In this document: in pieces, positions 17,485 through 26,000 of the stretch
Position numbering within the stretch: the first letter of the stretch is position 1
Layout of the letters: every line of letters begins with the position of its first letter
Source: Armatimonadetes bacterium Uphvl-Ar2
Lineage (GTDB): Bacteria; Armatimonadota; Fimbriimonadia; Fimbriimonadales; Fimbriimonadaceae
Reading direction: 5' to 3'
Length of the DNA stretch: 64,000 bases
NCBI GenBank assembly: GCA_002162095.1
Contig: CP021424.1
Location: forward strand, 310,001 to 374,000
Notes under the pieces: model-generated
Seen by the model: only the letters and a program-made list of their open reading frames with translations
What the model was told of the DNA's origin: nothing
Database searches by the model: none
Made by a program: the position numbers and the translations under genes

Positions 17485-17885
17485 AATGCGTCGACAGCTC
17501 GATGATCGCTCGAGCCTACGGCATCGCCGCGACACCAAAGCGTCATACCCTCGCAGACCACCTAACTTTCCTGGGTCATGCACAGGCGGCAAATGCCATT
17601 CCGCCGGCCTGTAGTCTGAGTGCCCCGGGTAAGCTATTGAAGCTGGAAGGCCTCTTTCCATGTGTCACCGCCATCCTGGTTGCGGGGGCCGCCGTCTTTA
17701 AACTCGCTCAGCAACCGACAAGGATGATCGGGCTGCAGGCGCTTGGTTACCCACCGACGCTCGTGTGGATCCTCGGTCCCGCGAAGCTCGACGCGGTCGC
17801 CGCGCTGTTGCACGAGCATGCGATCTGCGGCATCCAGTGCATCGTGGACGTCGCTACCAAGCGCCGCCTGAAGAGGGTGCCATGA
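17481..17885 (+). CDS. Short DoxX-like membrane protein, probably degenerate
   Basis: 134 residues from the ATG at 17481 (ATGA overlap with the preceding gene). The middle, ILVAGAAVFKLA...GLQALGYPP..VWILGPAKLDAVAALL, looks like the first two helices of the DoxX-like family. The usual following helices are missing and the protein ends in a basic tail (TKRRLKRV). Internal deletion or frameshift is likely. It still overlaps the next gene by ATGA, so coupling is kept. Confidence 0.5.
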   Translation: MKCVDSSMIARAYGIAATPKRHTLADHLTFLGHAQAANAIPPACSLSAPGKLLKLEGLFPCVTAILVAGAAVFKLAQQPTRMIGLQALGYPPTLVWILGPAKLDAVAALLHEHAICGIQCIVDVATKRRLKRVP

Positions 17886-18511
17886 AGCTCGCCCTCTTCG
17901 GTGCAACCGGCCTCACGGGTGGACTCGTGCTCGCTCAGGCGCTTGAGCAAGGCCACGAGGTCACTGTGCTGGTTCGTGATCCGAGCCGAGTATCGCTTAG
18001 CCATCCGCGGCTTACCGTTCTTGGAGGAAGTCCCATAAAGCCGGACGATGTCGAGCGCTGCGTTAGCGCCGCTGAGGTCGTCATCCATTGCCTTGGCATC
18101 GGCGGCAGGGGCGACGGTAAGTCCACCACGCTCATATCTGACTCCGTTAATGTCGTCCTAAAGTCAATGATGAACCAAGGCGTTCCACGCATCGTGTGTA
18201 TGTCGAATGTCGGGGCTGGCGGTAGCGGGACGTGGTTCGCGAACCGCATCGTGCTCCCGCTCTTCATCCGGTGGCTACTGCCGATCATTGAAGACAAGGA
18301 CCGTATGGAGGCCGCGCTCCGTGCGAGCTCCGTCGAGTGGGTGTCCGTACGCTTGCCAAACATCGTGGAAGGCCCGGAGAAGCCGCTGCGAATCAGCAAT
18401 GATGGCCGAGGCATCGGCCTATCGATCACCGCCTCGTCAACTGCTCGCTTTCTTCTGCAACAGGTCAGTTCGCCCGAGTGGATCCGCTCGGCCCCAAGCA
18501 TCAGTAACTGA
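17882..18511 (+). CDS. NAD(P)-binding protein, NmrA/atypical SDR type
   Basis: 209 residues. Starts MKLALFGATGLTGG, the GxxGxxG dinucleotide motif of atypical SDRs, followed by VTVLVRDPSR and VIHCLGIGG. EDKDRMEAALRASSVEWVSVRLPNIVEGP is the usual late segment. Probably a small reductase or NADPH sensor. GC-rich like the hydrolase after it. Confidence 0.85.
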   Translation: MKLALFGATGLTGGLVLAQALEQGHEVTVLVRDPSRVSLSHPRLTVLGGSPIKPDDVERCVSAAEVVIHCLGIGGRGDGKSTTLISDSVNVVLKSMMNQGVPRIVCMSNVGAGGSGTWFANRIVLPLFIRWLLPIIEDKDRMEAALRASSVEWVSVRLPNIVEGPEKPLRISNDGRGIGLSITASSTARFLLQQVSSPEWIRSAPSISN

Positions 18512-18520
18512 GGTTCACAC

Positions 18521-19342
18521 ATGAGAACCCCAGCACATCTCCGCCGAATCTCGACCCGCGTCGGCACCCTTGCGTTCGTCGATGAAGGTGCGGGGACGCC
18601 GGTCGTACTGTGGCCATCACTGTTCAGCGACCACCGCTTGTACGCGCCCCTGATGCCCATGCTTAGCAAAGATTGGCGTACGATCCGCATCGACGGCCCC
18701 GGCTTCGGTCAGAGCGATGCGCCACGCGGCGACGTACAGCCGGACGTCTATGCCGAGGCCGTAGTCGACCTGCTCGATGCGCTCGGCCTTGAACAGGTCT
18801 TCTTCGCCGGCTGCTCCTGGGGCGGCCAGATCGCCGCGCACATCGGAGTGAAGGCGCCGGACCGTGTGCGCGGCGTACTGATGATGAACGCGCCTCTCGG
18901 ACCGAGCCTCGGCGGACATTCGTTCGAGGTGTGGGGAACGCTGTGGCTCGGTTCAACCAAGTTCTGGGGCCGCGGCGTCGCGCGCTCGATGTTCTCTCCC
19001 GCGTCGCGGCAGACGTATCCCGAGCGGTTCGAGGCCTTCGCCTCCGCGTTCACGAGCTTCGACAAGGCCGCGGCCGCTGTCACCGCGCGTACCGTGCTAA
19101 CCCGATTCGCAGGGCTCGGCGAGGTGCTGCCACGTCTCGCGGTGCCAACCACGATCCTAGTTGGAGCCGAAGACCGGCTTTACCCAGTGGAGAGCATGCG
19201 TCCGTTCGCGGCGCTTGCGCCGAACTCGACTTTCCAGGTCGTCCCGTCTTGCGGACACCTGGCGCCACTCGAAGCGCCCGAAGCAGTCGTCGCGGCGCTC
19301 AAAGGACTAGCTGAAGGCATGGTACAAAGGGGAACAGCATGA
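18521..19342 (+). CDS. Alpha/beta-fold hydrolase
   Basis: 273 residues. Nucleophile elbow GCSWGG with Ser99, acid in GAEDRLYP and His in CGHLAPLE complete the triad. LWPSLFSDHRLY carries the oxyanion region and RIDGPGFGQSD the strand before the elbow. Substrate unknown; the neighbours suggest a small-molecule degradation or detoxification route. Strongly GC-rich (42 of 60 in 18781-18840). Overlaps the MDR gene by ATGA. Confidence 0.9.
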   Translation: MRTPAHLRRISTRVGTLAFVDEGAGTPVVLWPSLFSDHRLYAPLMPMLSKDWRTIRIDGPGFGQSDAPRGDVQPDVYAEAVVDLLDALGLEQVFFAGCSWGGQIAAHIGVKAPDRVRGVLMMNAPLGPSLGGHSFEVWGTLWLGSTKFWGRGVARSMFSPASRQTYPERFEAFASAFTSFDKAAAAVTARTVLTRFAGLGEVLPRLAVPTTILVGAEDRLYPVESMRPFAALAPNSTFQVVPSCGHLAPLEAPEAVVAALKGLAEGMVQRGTA

Positions 19343-20430
19343 GAGAGGTTGCGATCGCGAAGAATCGTGTTGCCATGCTAAAGACATTCGGCGGGGCCGA
19401 ATCCATCGAGGTCCTCACTGTTGATATTCCTAATCCATCGCGAAATCAAGTGCTAATCCAGGTTGAGTCATCCAGCCTTGTCTTTACGGATCTTCTAATC
19501 CGCAGAAATATGTATCCGATGTTGCGAAAGAAGCCTCCCTTTGTGCTCGGATACTCCTTTGTGGGCCATGTAATTGCAGTAGGCTTGGGAGTCACCACCG
19601 TCCAGCCTGGTGAACGAGTCGCAGACCTCACTCAAACGGGTTCAAACGCTGACTATGTTCTCAGAAGTCCAGACACCTTGGTCCGAGTACCGAAAACTCT
19701 GGACGCTGCCGAAGCCGAAACTTTAGTCTTGAGCGGCATGACCGCGTATCAGGCCCTTACCCGTTATCGAACAATGGAGCGAGGTCAGAGGGTTCTTATC
19801 ACAGGTGCAGCTGGAGCAGTAGGTCATCTTGCTGGGCAACTTTGCACAGAAATGGGGCTTACGTGGTACGGCACTTGCTCGATGCCACAACGCCCCGCCA
19901 TAGAGTCGTCAGGGGGAACGCCCATTGTCTACGATTCCCAGGAAGGTACTGCACAACTCGAACTTGAATCTAAAAATGGCTTTGACCTCATCCTTGATCT
20001 CTCTGGCGCAGACCCTCCAAGAACCTCACGACGTAGACTTAGGGAAGGTGGAGTCTTGGTGCTTCTAGGTATGCGAGCACTGTGGCATCGAGATGCGGCT
20101 GATCGGAATACCCATCTGCGAGACAAACTCTCCATTCTTAAGCACTTCTTCACAGGTATGCTACTTAAAGTTCGACAGCCACGCACAATCGCAATCTATA
20201 GTATCGCAGATCGAAAACGCGAGAAACCAGGCGAATTCAGAGAAGATCTGTCCTCCCTTTATAGGATACTTGAAGCAGGCAAGTTAAAGCCAAAGATTGC
20301 CGAGAGAATTGAACTCGAGGAAATCCGCAGGGGGCATGAGAGGCTTGAACGTGAGAAACTTCAAGGTCGCCTTGTTATTGTTCATGCGAAGCATAACTCG
20401 CAAGTACACGCACCGAGTCAAGATCATTAA
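19339..20430 (+). CDS. Zinc-independent medium-chain dehydrogenase/reductase (quinone-oxidoreductase type)
   Basis: 363 residues. GroES-like N-terminus (SLVFTDLLIRRNMYP, VLGYSFVGHVIAVG), Rossmann motif ITGAAGAVGHLAGQ, and LVLSGMTAYQAL typical of NADPH-dependent quinone/enone reductases (VAT1-like). No structural-zinc Cys cluster is seen. Base use is clearly poorer in G+C (27 of 60 in 20161-20220) than in the hydrolase it overlaps, so the cassette is a mosaic. Confidence 0.88.
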   Translation: MREVAIAKNRVAMLKTFGGAESIEVLTVDIPNPSRNQVLIQVESSSLVFTDLLIRRNMYPMLRKKPPFVLGYSFVGHVIAVGLGVTTVQPGERVADLTQTGSNADYVLRSPDTLVRVPKTLDAAEAETLVLSGMTAYQALTRYRTMERGQRVLITGAAGAVGHLAGQLCTEMGLTWYGTCSMPQRPAIESSGGTPIVYDSQEGTAQLELESKNGFDLILDLSGADPPRTSRRRLREGGVLVLLGMRALWHRDAADRNTHLRDKLSILKHFFTGMLLKVRQPRTIAIYSIADRKREKPGEFREDLSSLYRILEAGKLKPKIAERIELEEIRRGHERLEREKLQGRLVIVHAKHNSQVHAPSQDH

Positions 20431-21270
20431 ATGACTACACATCCAAAATCAACTCACTTGTCAACTGATAACACTGGAAGTTCATTGCAAACAGTGTTTG
20501 CCGTTGTAACCGGAGCATCGCAAGGTATCGGACGAAGCATAGCACTTGAGTTCGCAAGGCGCGGCATCGTGCCCATCCTTATCGCACGTGACGAAAAAAA
20601 CCTTGCCGCCGTCGCCAGCGAGATCCTCGATACATACAAGCTTGAACCTGTAACCATGAGTGCCGATTTGAGTGACCGTGCGTCGGTCAATCACTTGCTC
20701 GCGCAGTTTGAGGCTTTTCCGGGTCGCATAGAGTATGCAGTGAATAATGCTGGATTCGGCGACACCACACCGTTTATTGACTGCGACCCTTCCTCTCTTG
20801 ACGAGATGATCGAACTCAACGTGCGCGCCGTTGTCAGGATTACTCACTTCTTTTCTAACCGATTCCGGTCACAGGGTTCGGGTCGGGTGATGAATGTATC
20901 TTCAACCGCAGCCTTTCAACCAACCCCCTATTTCGCCCTGTATGGCTCTTCAAAGTCAATGATCCTGAATCTCGATCAAGCAATCAATGAAGAACTTCTC
21001 GGGACGGGGGTTCATGTCTGTACCCTTTGTCCAGGCCCGACGGCAACGCCATTCCACGCCCGTGCCTCGTCCGATCGCTCGCTACTCTCTAGGATTACAA
21101 TGTTGGACGCAGACAAGGTCGCCATAGCCGGAGTATCAGGCATGTTGCGTGGAAAGAGGCTCATCGTACCAGGCTTAACAAACCAGCTTCTTCGGCTGTT
21201 GGTTCGGCTGTCACCAAGTGCCGTATTGCCAAAGGTTTCGGCAATCCTAATGCGGCCACGTGAATCCTAA
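20431..21270 (+). CDS. Classical short-chain dehydrogenase/reductase
   Basis: 279 residues. TGASQGIG cofactor motif at 28-34, NNAG at 105-108, catalytic Ser157/158, Tyr171 and Lys175 (YGSSK). CPGPTATPF follows as usual. Starts directly after the MDR stop. Last gene of the cassette; the right repeat copy begins 66 bases later. Substrate unknown. Confidence 0.9.
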   Translation: MTTHPKSTHLSTDNTGSSLQTVFAVVTGASQGIGRSIALEFARRGIVPILIARDEKNLAAVASEILDTYKLEPVTMSADLSDRASVNHLLAQFEAFPGRIEYAVNNAGFGDTTPFIDCDPSSLDEMIELNVRAVVRITHFFSNRFRSQGSGRVMNVSSTAAFQPTPYFALYGSSKSMILNLDQAINEELLGTGVHVCTLCPGPTATPFHARASSDRSLLSRITMLDADKVAIAGVSGMLRGKRLIVPGLTNQLLRLLVRLSPSAVLPKVSAILMRPRES

Positions 21271-21336
21271 TCTCTTGATCGTACTGAGCATTGGCTTGAC
21301 TCTTCATTGCGCGCCCCACGTCGAACCGACCAACAC

Positions 21337-21494
21337 CCACCTGGGGCGCGAGTTCCGCCTGACCGACGTGCACGGCCAGGTGATCGAAAAACTCATCGGG
21401 TAGCCTTCGGGTCCGTTCCCGGCCGTAGCTCAGTGGATAGAGCGCTTCCCTCCGGAGGAAGAAGTCGGAGGTTCGAGTCCTCTCGGCCGGGCCA
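21337..21494 (+). repeat. 158-base direct repeat, right copy
   Basis: Second copy of 15951-16108, one mismatch. Its left part is a fragment of the DUF1501 gene: 22 in-frame codons and stop with no gene body in front. This shows that the copy was carried in or made by recombination. Confidence 0.97.
21419..21494 (+). tRNA. tRNA-Arg (anticodon CCG), copy 2
   Basis: Identical in all 76 bases to the tRNA at 16033, including CCA. The upstream 82 bases are also copied, so if the promoter lies within the duplicated stretch both genes are expressed. The flanking bases differ from copy 1 directly after the CCA. Confidence 0.95.
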
Positions 21495-21519
21495 GCCTAA
21501 ACGTCGTGCATTCACAAGT

Positions 21520-24500
21520 CTAAGAATAATATCCCCGTAGCTTTAACAACCTAGGTGACACTCGAAAAAATGCGTAGCCAAGGATCAAAAACAAAAATAC
21601 GGCGACTGAACGGAATAGCGTTTGAGTTGATTTTGTTCCGATACGCGACTCCAACTCTACAAACCTACCGTTGATACCAAGCAATTTAACTCTAGCCCGC
21701 TCATTTTTTATCACGAGCTTAGAGCCGTCGCGATCCACTCCTTCCCCGATAGGAATCAATGGCAAAGCCCCAAGCTCAACTACTCCCTCAATGCCCGTCA
21801 CTTCTCCTCGACCAGTCTCAGACACGCTTTCCATCTCGTTATCGCTTCTTTGCTTGCTAACAATGGCCCCAACATCACCTTCCGAACCCCTATAATCAGA
21901 AGACAACATTGCAACATTAACAAGAAACAATGACATGAGCAACACTACAACTCGTCCAGATCGCATGCCTTGACCCATCAGTAAGTAACCTGGAATCTGC
22001 GCTAAAGCCGTGAACCGACCAAAGTTTCGTGTGATATCTCGAGCTAGCCAGTGCAACGCAATACGGTCAGCCAAAACATGGTCACCCCGCTCTCTAGATT
22101 GCTGCTCCATTTGACTGTATGTGGCTTCGTTATGACTACAACTCGAAAGAAACAAGACCTTCGCAACCATCTTCTGACCCTGGTAACGAAAGCAAGTCCG
22201 AATTGCGCCCCAAGACAGATTCAGTACACTATTCCCTACTAGCGCTGGCTCGACTAAACGTGACCTCCAAATCCTAAAGACAACGCTAATAGTCAACGCC
22301 AAACAGTAAAACACTCCAAGCGTAAAAAGTGTACTACCTAACCCGACGCTTCCACCAAGCTCTACATGCTTGGCAAACAGTGAGAGCCCGGCGAAATACA
22401 ATGACAATAGGAACATTGAGCTGCATAAAACACTACACATATGGTCAACGCTAAGCAAGCCTGCGTGCCCCGCGGGGCGTGTTCCGATAGCAAGAAAGTG
22501 ATAGCCGCGCGAAATCGGTTCAAGTATCTTACCCTGTTTAAGTCCAGCACCTTCATAGTGACTTACCGTCGGAAGCACGAACTCCACCTCAGTTCCTCCG
22601 CATCTAACATCACTTACTTGAAATAACTCGTCAGAACCAAACTTTACACGCCTCGTTTGCATTTGACTCCAACCTACTACTCCTATAACAACCATAAGAA
22701 AAGCGACAGCGAGACTATCTGCTACAGGGCTCTCATTATCAAAAATACCTGAGAATTGCACAGCAACACACAATACAAACACACAAAACCACAGAAGTAG
22801 CGTAACTACTGCCTGGCTCCAAGCCCTGTCCAGCCTCTCCCATTCAGGTACTCCGGATAAACCTGGCAAGTACCCGATCTTTCCTGCTGGCCTATCTACA
22901 AGTGCTAGCGCAGGCCAATTCATTTCACATCGCTGGCGTGACTTTGGCTCACCACCTAGACAATCATCAGTTAAGACAATTAATCTCATGGCGCCAGCAA
23001 TAGTCGCATTATCCATGACTAACAGAAACTCTTTGTCTATAAGATCCCTATCCTTAGTGCCAGTAAATCGCCGAAGCCCCTCACATCGGAACGAAACACG
23101 GTCGAGTTCCAAATCACCCTGGATACTTGAATGCGGTAATCTCAAAACAAAGCTGACCTTCTTTCGCCGTCCAGGGCTAAGTACTGTCCTCGATACTATC
23201 GGATTCGCCTCATCAAACGGACCAGCTTGTACGGACCCGCCAACTGACGTACCGCTCCCACTCCAACCAGAACACAAAACCGCCCCCTGCAAGTGAATAT
23301 GACCACCAATGCGTGCACCAGGGGTAAAAAGTGACGCCTCCGAAGAGTTGTCTCCCCGAATGCCCAACTGCCGCCCAGCTCCCAAACCAGGGCCAATTCC
23401 AGTGAAAGTTGAACCCTGAAAGGCGGTTCGTGGCTGAAACCGCTGAAGCAACACGTCACCGCCTACCTTAGTGTGACCCGCATAGATACCGCAACGGATA
23501 ATGGCACCTCTGCAATCTAGGCTTCCAAAAATCTGTGAATTTGTAAGGATTATACTGAAAGCACCAACGAGCGTATCTTGGGCCGGGCCAACAAAACATG
23601 ATACGTACCGCTCATCCTCTGTACCGTATGCCGGCAAGTAATCGTCATCAGCATCTTCAGCACGGCTACCAGATCTATCAAGCGACCCAAGTCCCAGAAA
23701 GCCCTCTAAGATTGCGGACTCACATAGCACTCCACCTTCAAGAAATGCCCCCCTGAAGTCGGCATCCCCTTTGATCCTGACGCCGCTCAGATGCAATGAG
23801 GCACGCTCGTGCTTTCCCCAAAAGCCCTGTCCAACATAGGTCCTTCTCTCCGAAGTGCCTTCCGCGGATTCGACCCAAGTTGAAATTCCTGACACATCTC
23901 CTTCTACCTTCGAATTCTGGAGATCAATTCCATTTGACAAGAATGCGCCGCTGAAAATTACATCACCACCAACTTCAGCCGCCGAGAGTCGCAGACTGTA
24001 AATATGCCGACTTGGTCCGGTGGCTGATCCAATAATCGTGCGATTGCACTCATCTCCAGCTAAATAGACGCTACCTCCTATGGACGCCCCCATTAGATTT
24101 ACTCCGGACTTCATATGGGCACCGCTAACTTGGAAAGATTTGCCGACAACCAAATTATCCGCATGTATACTAACTGCGAACTGCGGAGATTGCACCTTCA
24201 TAGCACCAATATATGTTGGATAGTATCTCGACGAGTTAGTGTTGATTAGATTTGAGATGTGTTCTGGATGGGGCTTTGATGATGCATCAAATTTGCCTGT
24301 AATTGATGCGCCGGTTAAGCGGATGCCATCAAAAAGTCTCGCCCCTGATAAGATAAGGTCTCCCAAAATGCTTGAGGAATCCAGCTGGACCTGCCCCCTG
24401 ATTTCAGTGATGCCACATTTAATCGGAGTCTTTTGCCACATTGATTTTGCCTGACAACCAACGAAGGAAGAGAATCCATGGAGATGCCCTGAAGTCCGAT

Positions 24501-25866
24501 TGCCGATTTTAAAGTGCGTGGAGCTAGCCATCTGGTTCTCGTCGAACAGATCACTGTACGCTTCCGTGCTTTTTGGATACATTAACTCAGACCTTAGAGT
24601 TATTCCGGAATCACTTTGTTCGGTCTTCCGCCATTGTATCGTAAATTCGGGGGTGTACCCACAGCTCCCTTTTTGCATACCATTCCAATGCAACACATAA
24701 CCTTGCTCTAAGTTTCCCAGGGCATGCAAGTGGTCATCTTGAAGAGCGTGGATCACAGAACGATCAAGAGCCGAAATCCTTTTGGAGGCGTTAAGTGTTG
24801 CTTGCATGTCTGGTGACATTGACAGTTGGCGAATGTTGTGAGATTCGGCTTCGTCGCCGATCGCTTTTTGCCACTCGGGCTTTCGATTGTACAGTCCGAA
24901 CGTTAATACGTAGGATTCGCGGTATAGTGCTACACGAACCCGCAACACTTCAGACAGTTCAAAATTGAACACTCCGTCGCATCCTTCAACCGGTTTAGAC
25001 GATAAGTCCAGACCGCCAAGACTTGAAAACCGAGCATCAAGTTGATTTAGTATTATAGTGCCTTGCAGGAGCACGCCGCCTTTGACTTCTGATCGAGTAA
25101 GCCATAGCCCACCAACAATTTTTGTAGGGCTAAGTGTATCAGGTTGAGTAGTTTTTGGAATCGTGTTCTGATTTGTTGATGAATCTGCTGATAGTGGATC
25201 AGCATCTCGTGAGCCAGGTTGCCACACCTGCGCACTAAACATGCCACCGATCTTGGCGTTTGAAAAGATTGCCCTTTTGTTCACAGTAACGCCTCTCAAA
25301 AGGACATCACCTTGAACCTCCAATCCATGCGCGTCCAAATCGCCATTCAGAACTGAATGCAGTACGTCTGTGCTGGTATCTTGTGTCATGCGCCTGCGGA
25401 GTTTTAGTGAGCCACCAATCCTGACTTGAACGAGCCCCAGTCGATCACACTTTATCCCATCCAGTTCGATGGATGATGTTACTTGTGTATCAGTGAGGTC
25501 TACTAATCCCCAGGTACTTAGGCCTTTTTGCTTACTTTTATACGACCTACGAATTCGCAGTCCTCCTTCAATATGCGCACTCCTCATCTTAAATTTTGAC
25601 TGAATCGGCTCGAGTTTGTTGTTCTCTTCAAGTTCTGTTTCTGGCCAGGAATCTTGTAAATTACAATCAACAAATGTGACGGTGCCCAGGCAGTGACAAG
25701 CAGTCATATCAACACGAGTGAAAGATATGCCGTCAATTCGTAAGTCGCCAGTGATGATACAGCCAGGCAGGTTTAGTTCGAATGCGCGCTCCTTCGTCAG
25801 CAGTGAAGTTATATCCTCTGGCCGGAGAAGCTCTCCCTTCTTCTCAATTGTTACGGGGCGGCTCAT
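21520..25866 (-). CDS. Very long repeat protein with C-terminal membrane segments, unknown function
   Basis: 1,448 residues from the ATG at 25866; the frame is open to 25968 and earlier starts are possible. About residues 35-950 are made of degenerate repeats of the type hydrophobic-x-gA-x-I-x-G-x-hydrophobic (for example ILGDLILSGARLFDGIRLTG, GGDVIFSGAFLSNGIDLQN, KGDADFRGAFLEGGVLCES). They suggest a right-handed beta-helix, roughly like pentapeptide-repeat or so-called membrane-associated oxidoreductase proteins. C-terminal hydrophobic segments lie near 1020-1040, 1050-1066, 1143-1164, 1177-1198, 1304-1322 and 1417-1434. No signal peptide or catalytic motif was recognised. AT-richer than its surroundings (26 of 60 G/C in 22681-22740), so it is probably foreign. 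It ends 25 bases from the right tRNA copy. Confidence 0.8.
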   Translation of the reverse strand: MSRPVTIEKKGELLRPEDITSLLTKERAFELNLPGCIITGDLRIDGISFTRVDMTACHCLGTVTFVDCNLQDSWPETELEENNKLEPIQSKFKMRSAHIEGGLRIRRSYKSKQKGLSTWGLVDLTDTQVTSSIELDGIKCDRLGLVQVRIGGSLKLRRRMTQDTSTDVLHSVLNGDLDAHGLEVQGDVLLRGVTVNKRAIFSNAKIGGMFSAQVWQPGSRDADPLSADSSTNQNTIPKTTQPDTLSPTKIVGGLWLTRSEVKGGVLLQGTIILNQLDARFSSLGGLDLSSKPVEGCDGVFNFELSEVLRVRVALYRESYVLTFGLYNRKPEWQKAIGDEAESHNIRQLSMSPDMQATLNASKRISALDRSVIHALQDDHLHALGNLEQGYVLHWNGMQKGSCGYTPEFTIQWRKTEQSDSGITLRSELMYPKSTEAYSDLFDENQMASSTHFKIGNRTSGHLHGFSSFVGCQAKSMWQKTPIKCGITEIRGQVQLDSSSILGDLILSGARLFDGIRLTGASITGKFDASSKPHPEHISNLINTNSSRYYPTYIGAMKVQSPQFAVSIHADNLVVGKSFQVSGAHMKSGVNLMGASIGGSVYLAGDECNRTIIGSATGPSRHIYSLRLSAAEVGGDVIFSGAFLSNGIDLQNSKVEGDVSGISTWVESAEGTSERRTYVGQGFWGKHERASLHLSGVRIKGDADFRGAFLEGGVLCESAILEGFLGLGSLDRSGSRAEDADDDYLPAYGTEDERYVSCFVGPAQDTLVGAFSIILTNSQIFGSLDCRGAIIRCGIYAGHTKVGGDVLLQRFQPRTAFQGSTFTGIGPGLGAGRQLGIRGDNSSEASLFTPGARIGGHIHLQGAVLCSGWSGSGTSVGGSVQAGPFDEANPIVSRTVLSPGRRKKVSFVLRLPHSSIQGDLELDRVSFRCEGLRRFTGTKDRDLIDKEFLLVMDNATIAGAMRLIVLTDDCLGGEPKSRQRCEMNWPALALVDRPAGKIGYLPGLSGVPEWERLDRAWSQAVVTLLLWFCVFVLCVAVQFSGIFDNESPVADSLAVAFLMVVIGVVGWSQMQTRRVKFGSDELFQVSDVRCGGTEVEFVLPTVSHYEGAGLKQGKILEPISRGYHFLAIGTRPAGHAGLLSVDHMCSVLCSSMFLLSLYFAGLSLFAKHVELGGSVGLGSTLFTLGVFYCLALTISVVFRIWRSRLVEPALVGNSVLNLSWGAIRTCFRYQGQKMVAKVLFLSSCSHNEATYSQMEQQSRERGDHVLADRIALHWLARDITRNFGRFTALAQIPGYLLMGQGMRSGRVVVLLMSLFLVNVAMLSSDYRGSEGDVGAIVSKQRSDNEMESVSETGRGEVTGIEGVVELGALPLIPIGEGVDRDGSKLVIKNERARVKLLGINGRFVELESRIGTKSTQTLFRSVAVFLFLILGYAFFRVSPRLLKLRGYYS

Positions 25867-26000
25867 AATCTCGGAAGGTACTCGGATTGCAACCGCTTTG
25901 GCAAGTATCCGCCGGCTATTTGCGATTCCCATTCCATGTGGTCTCTGCATCAGGCCCACTTGGCGCAATCCCGATGCCCCACCTCGCGTAGGCTCAGGAG

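Noticed and set aside
21337-21418. Separate small gene from the DUF1501 tail copy
   Set aside because: Only 22 codons and a stop with no start; it is a duplicated fragment.
16109-25990. Insertion sequence, prophage or integrative element with its own recombinase
   Set aside because: No transposase, integrase, relaxase or phage structural gene is seen on either strand, and there are no terminal inverted repeats.
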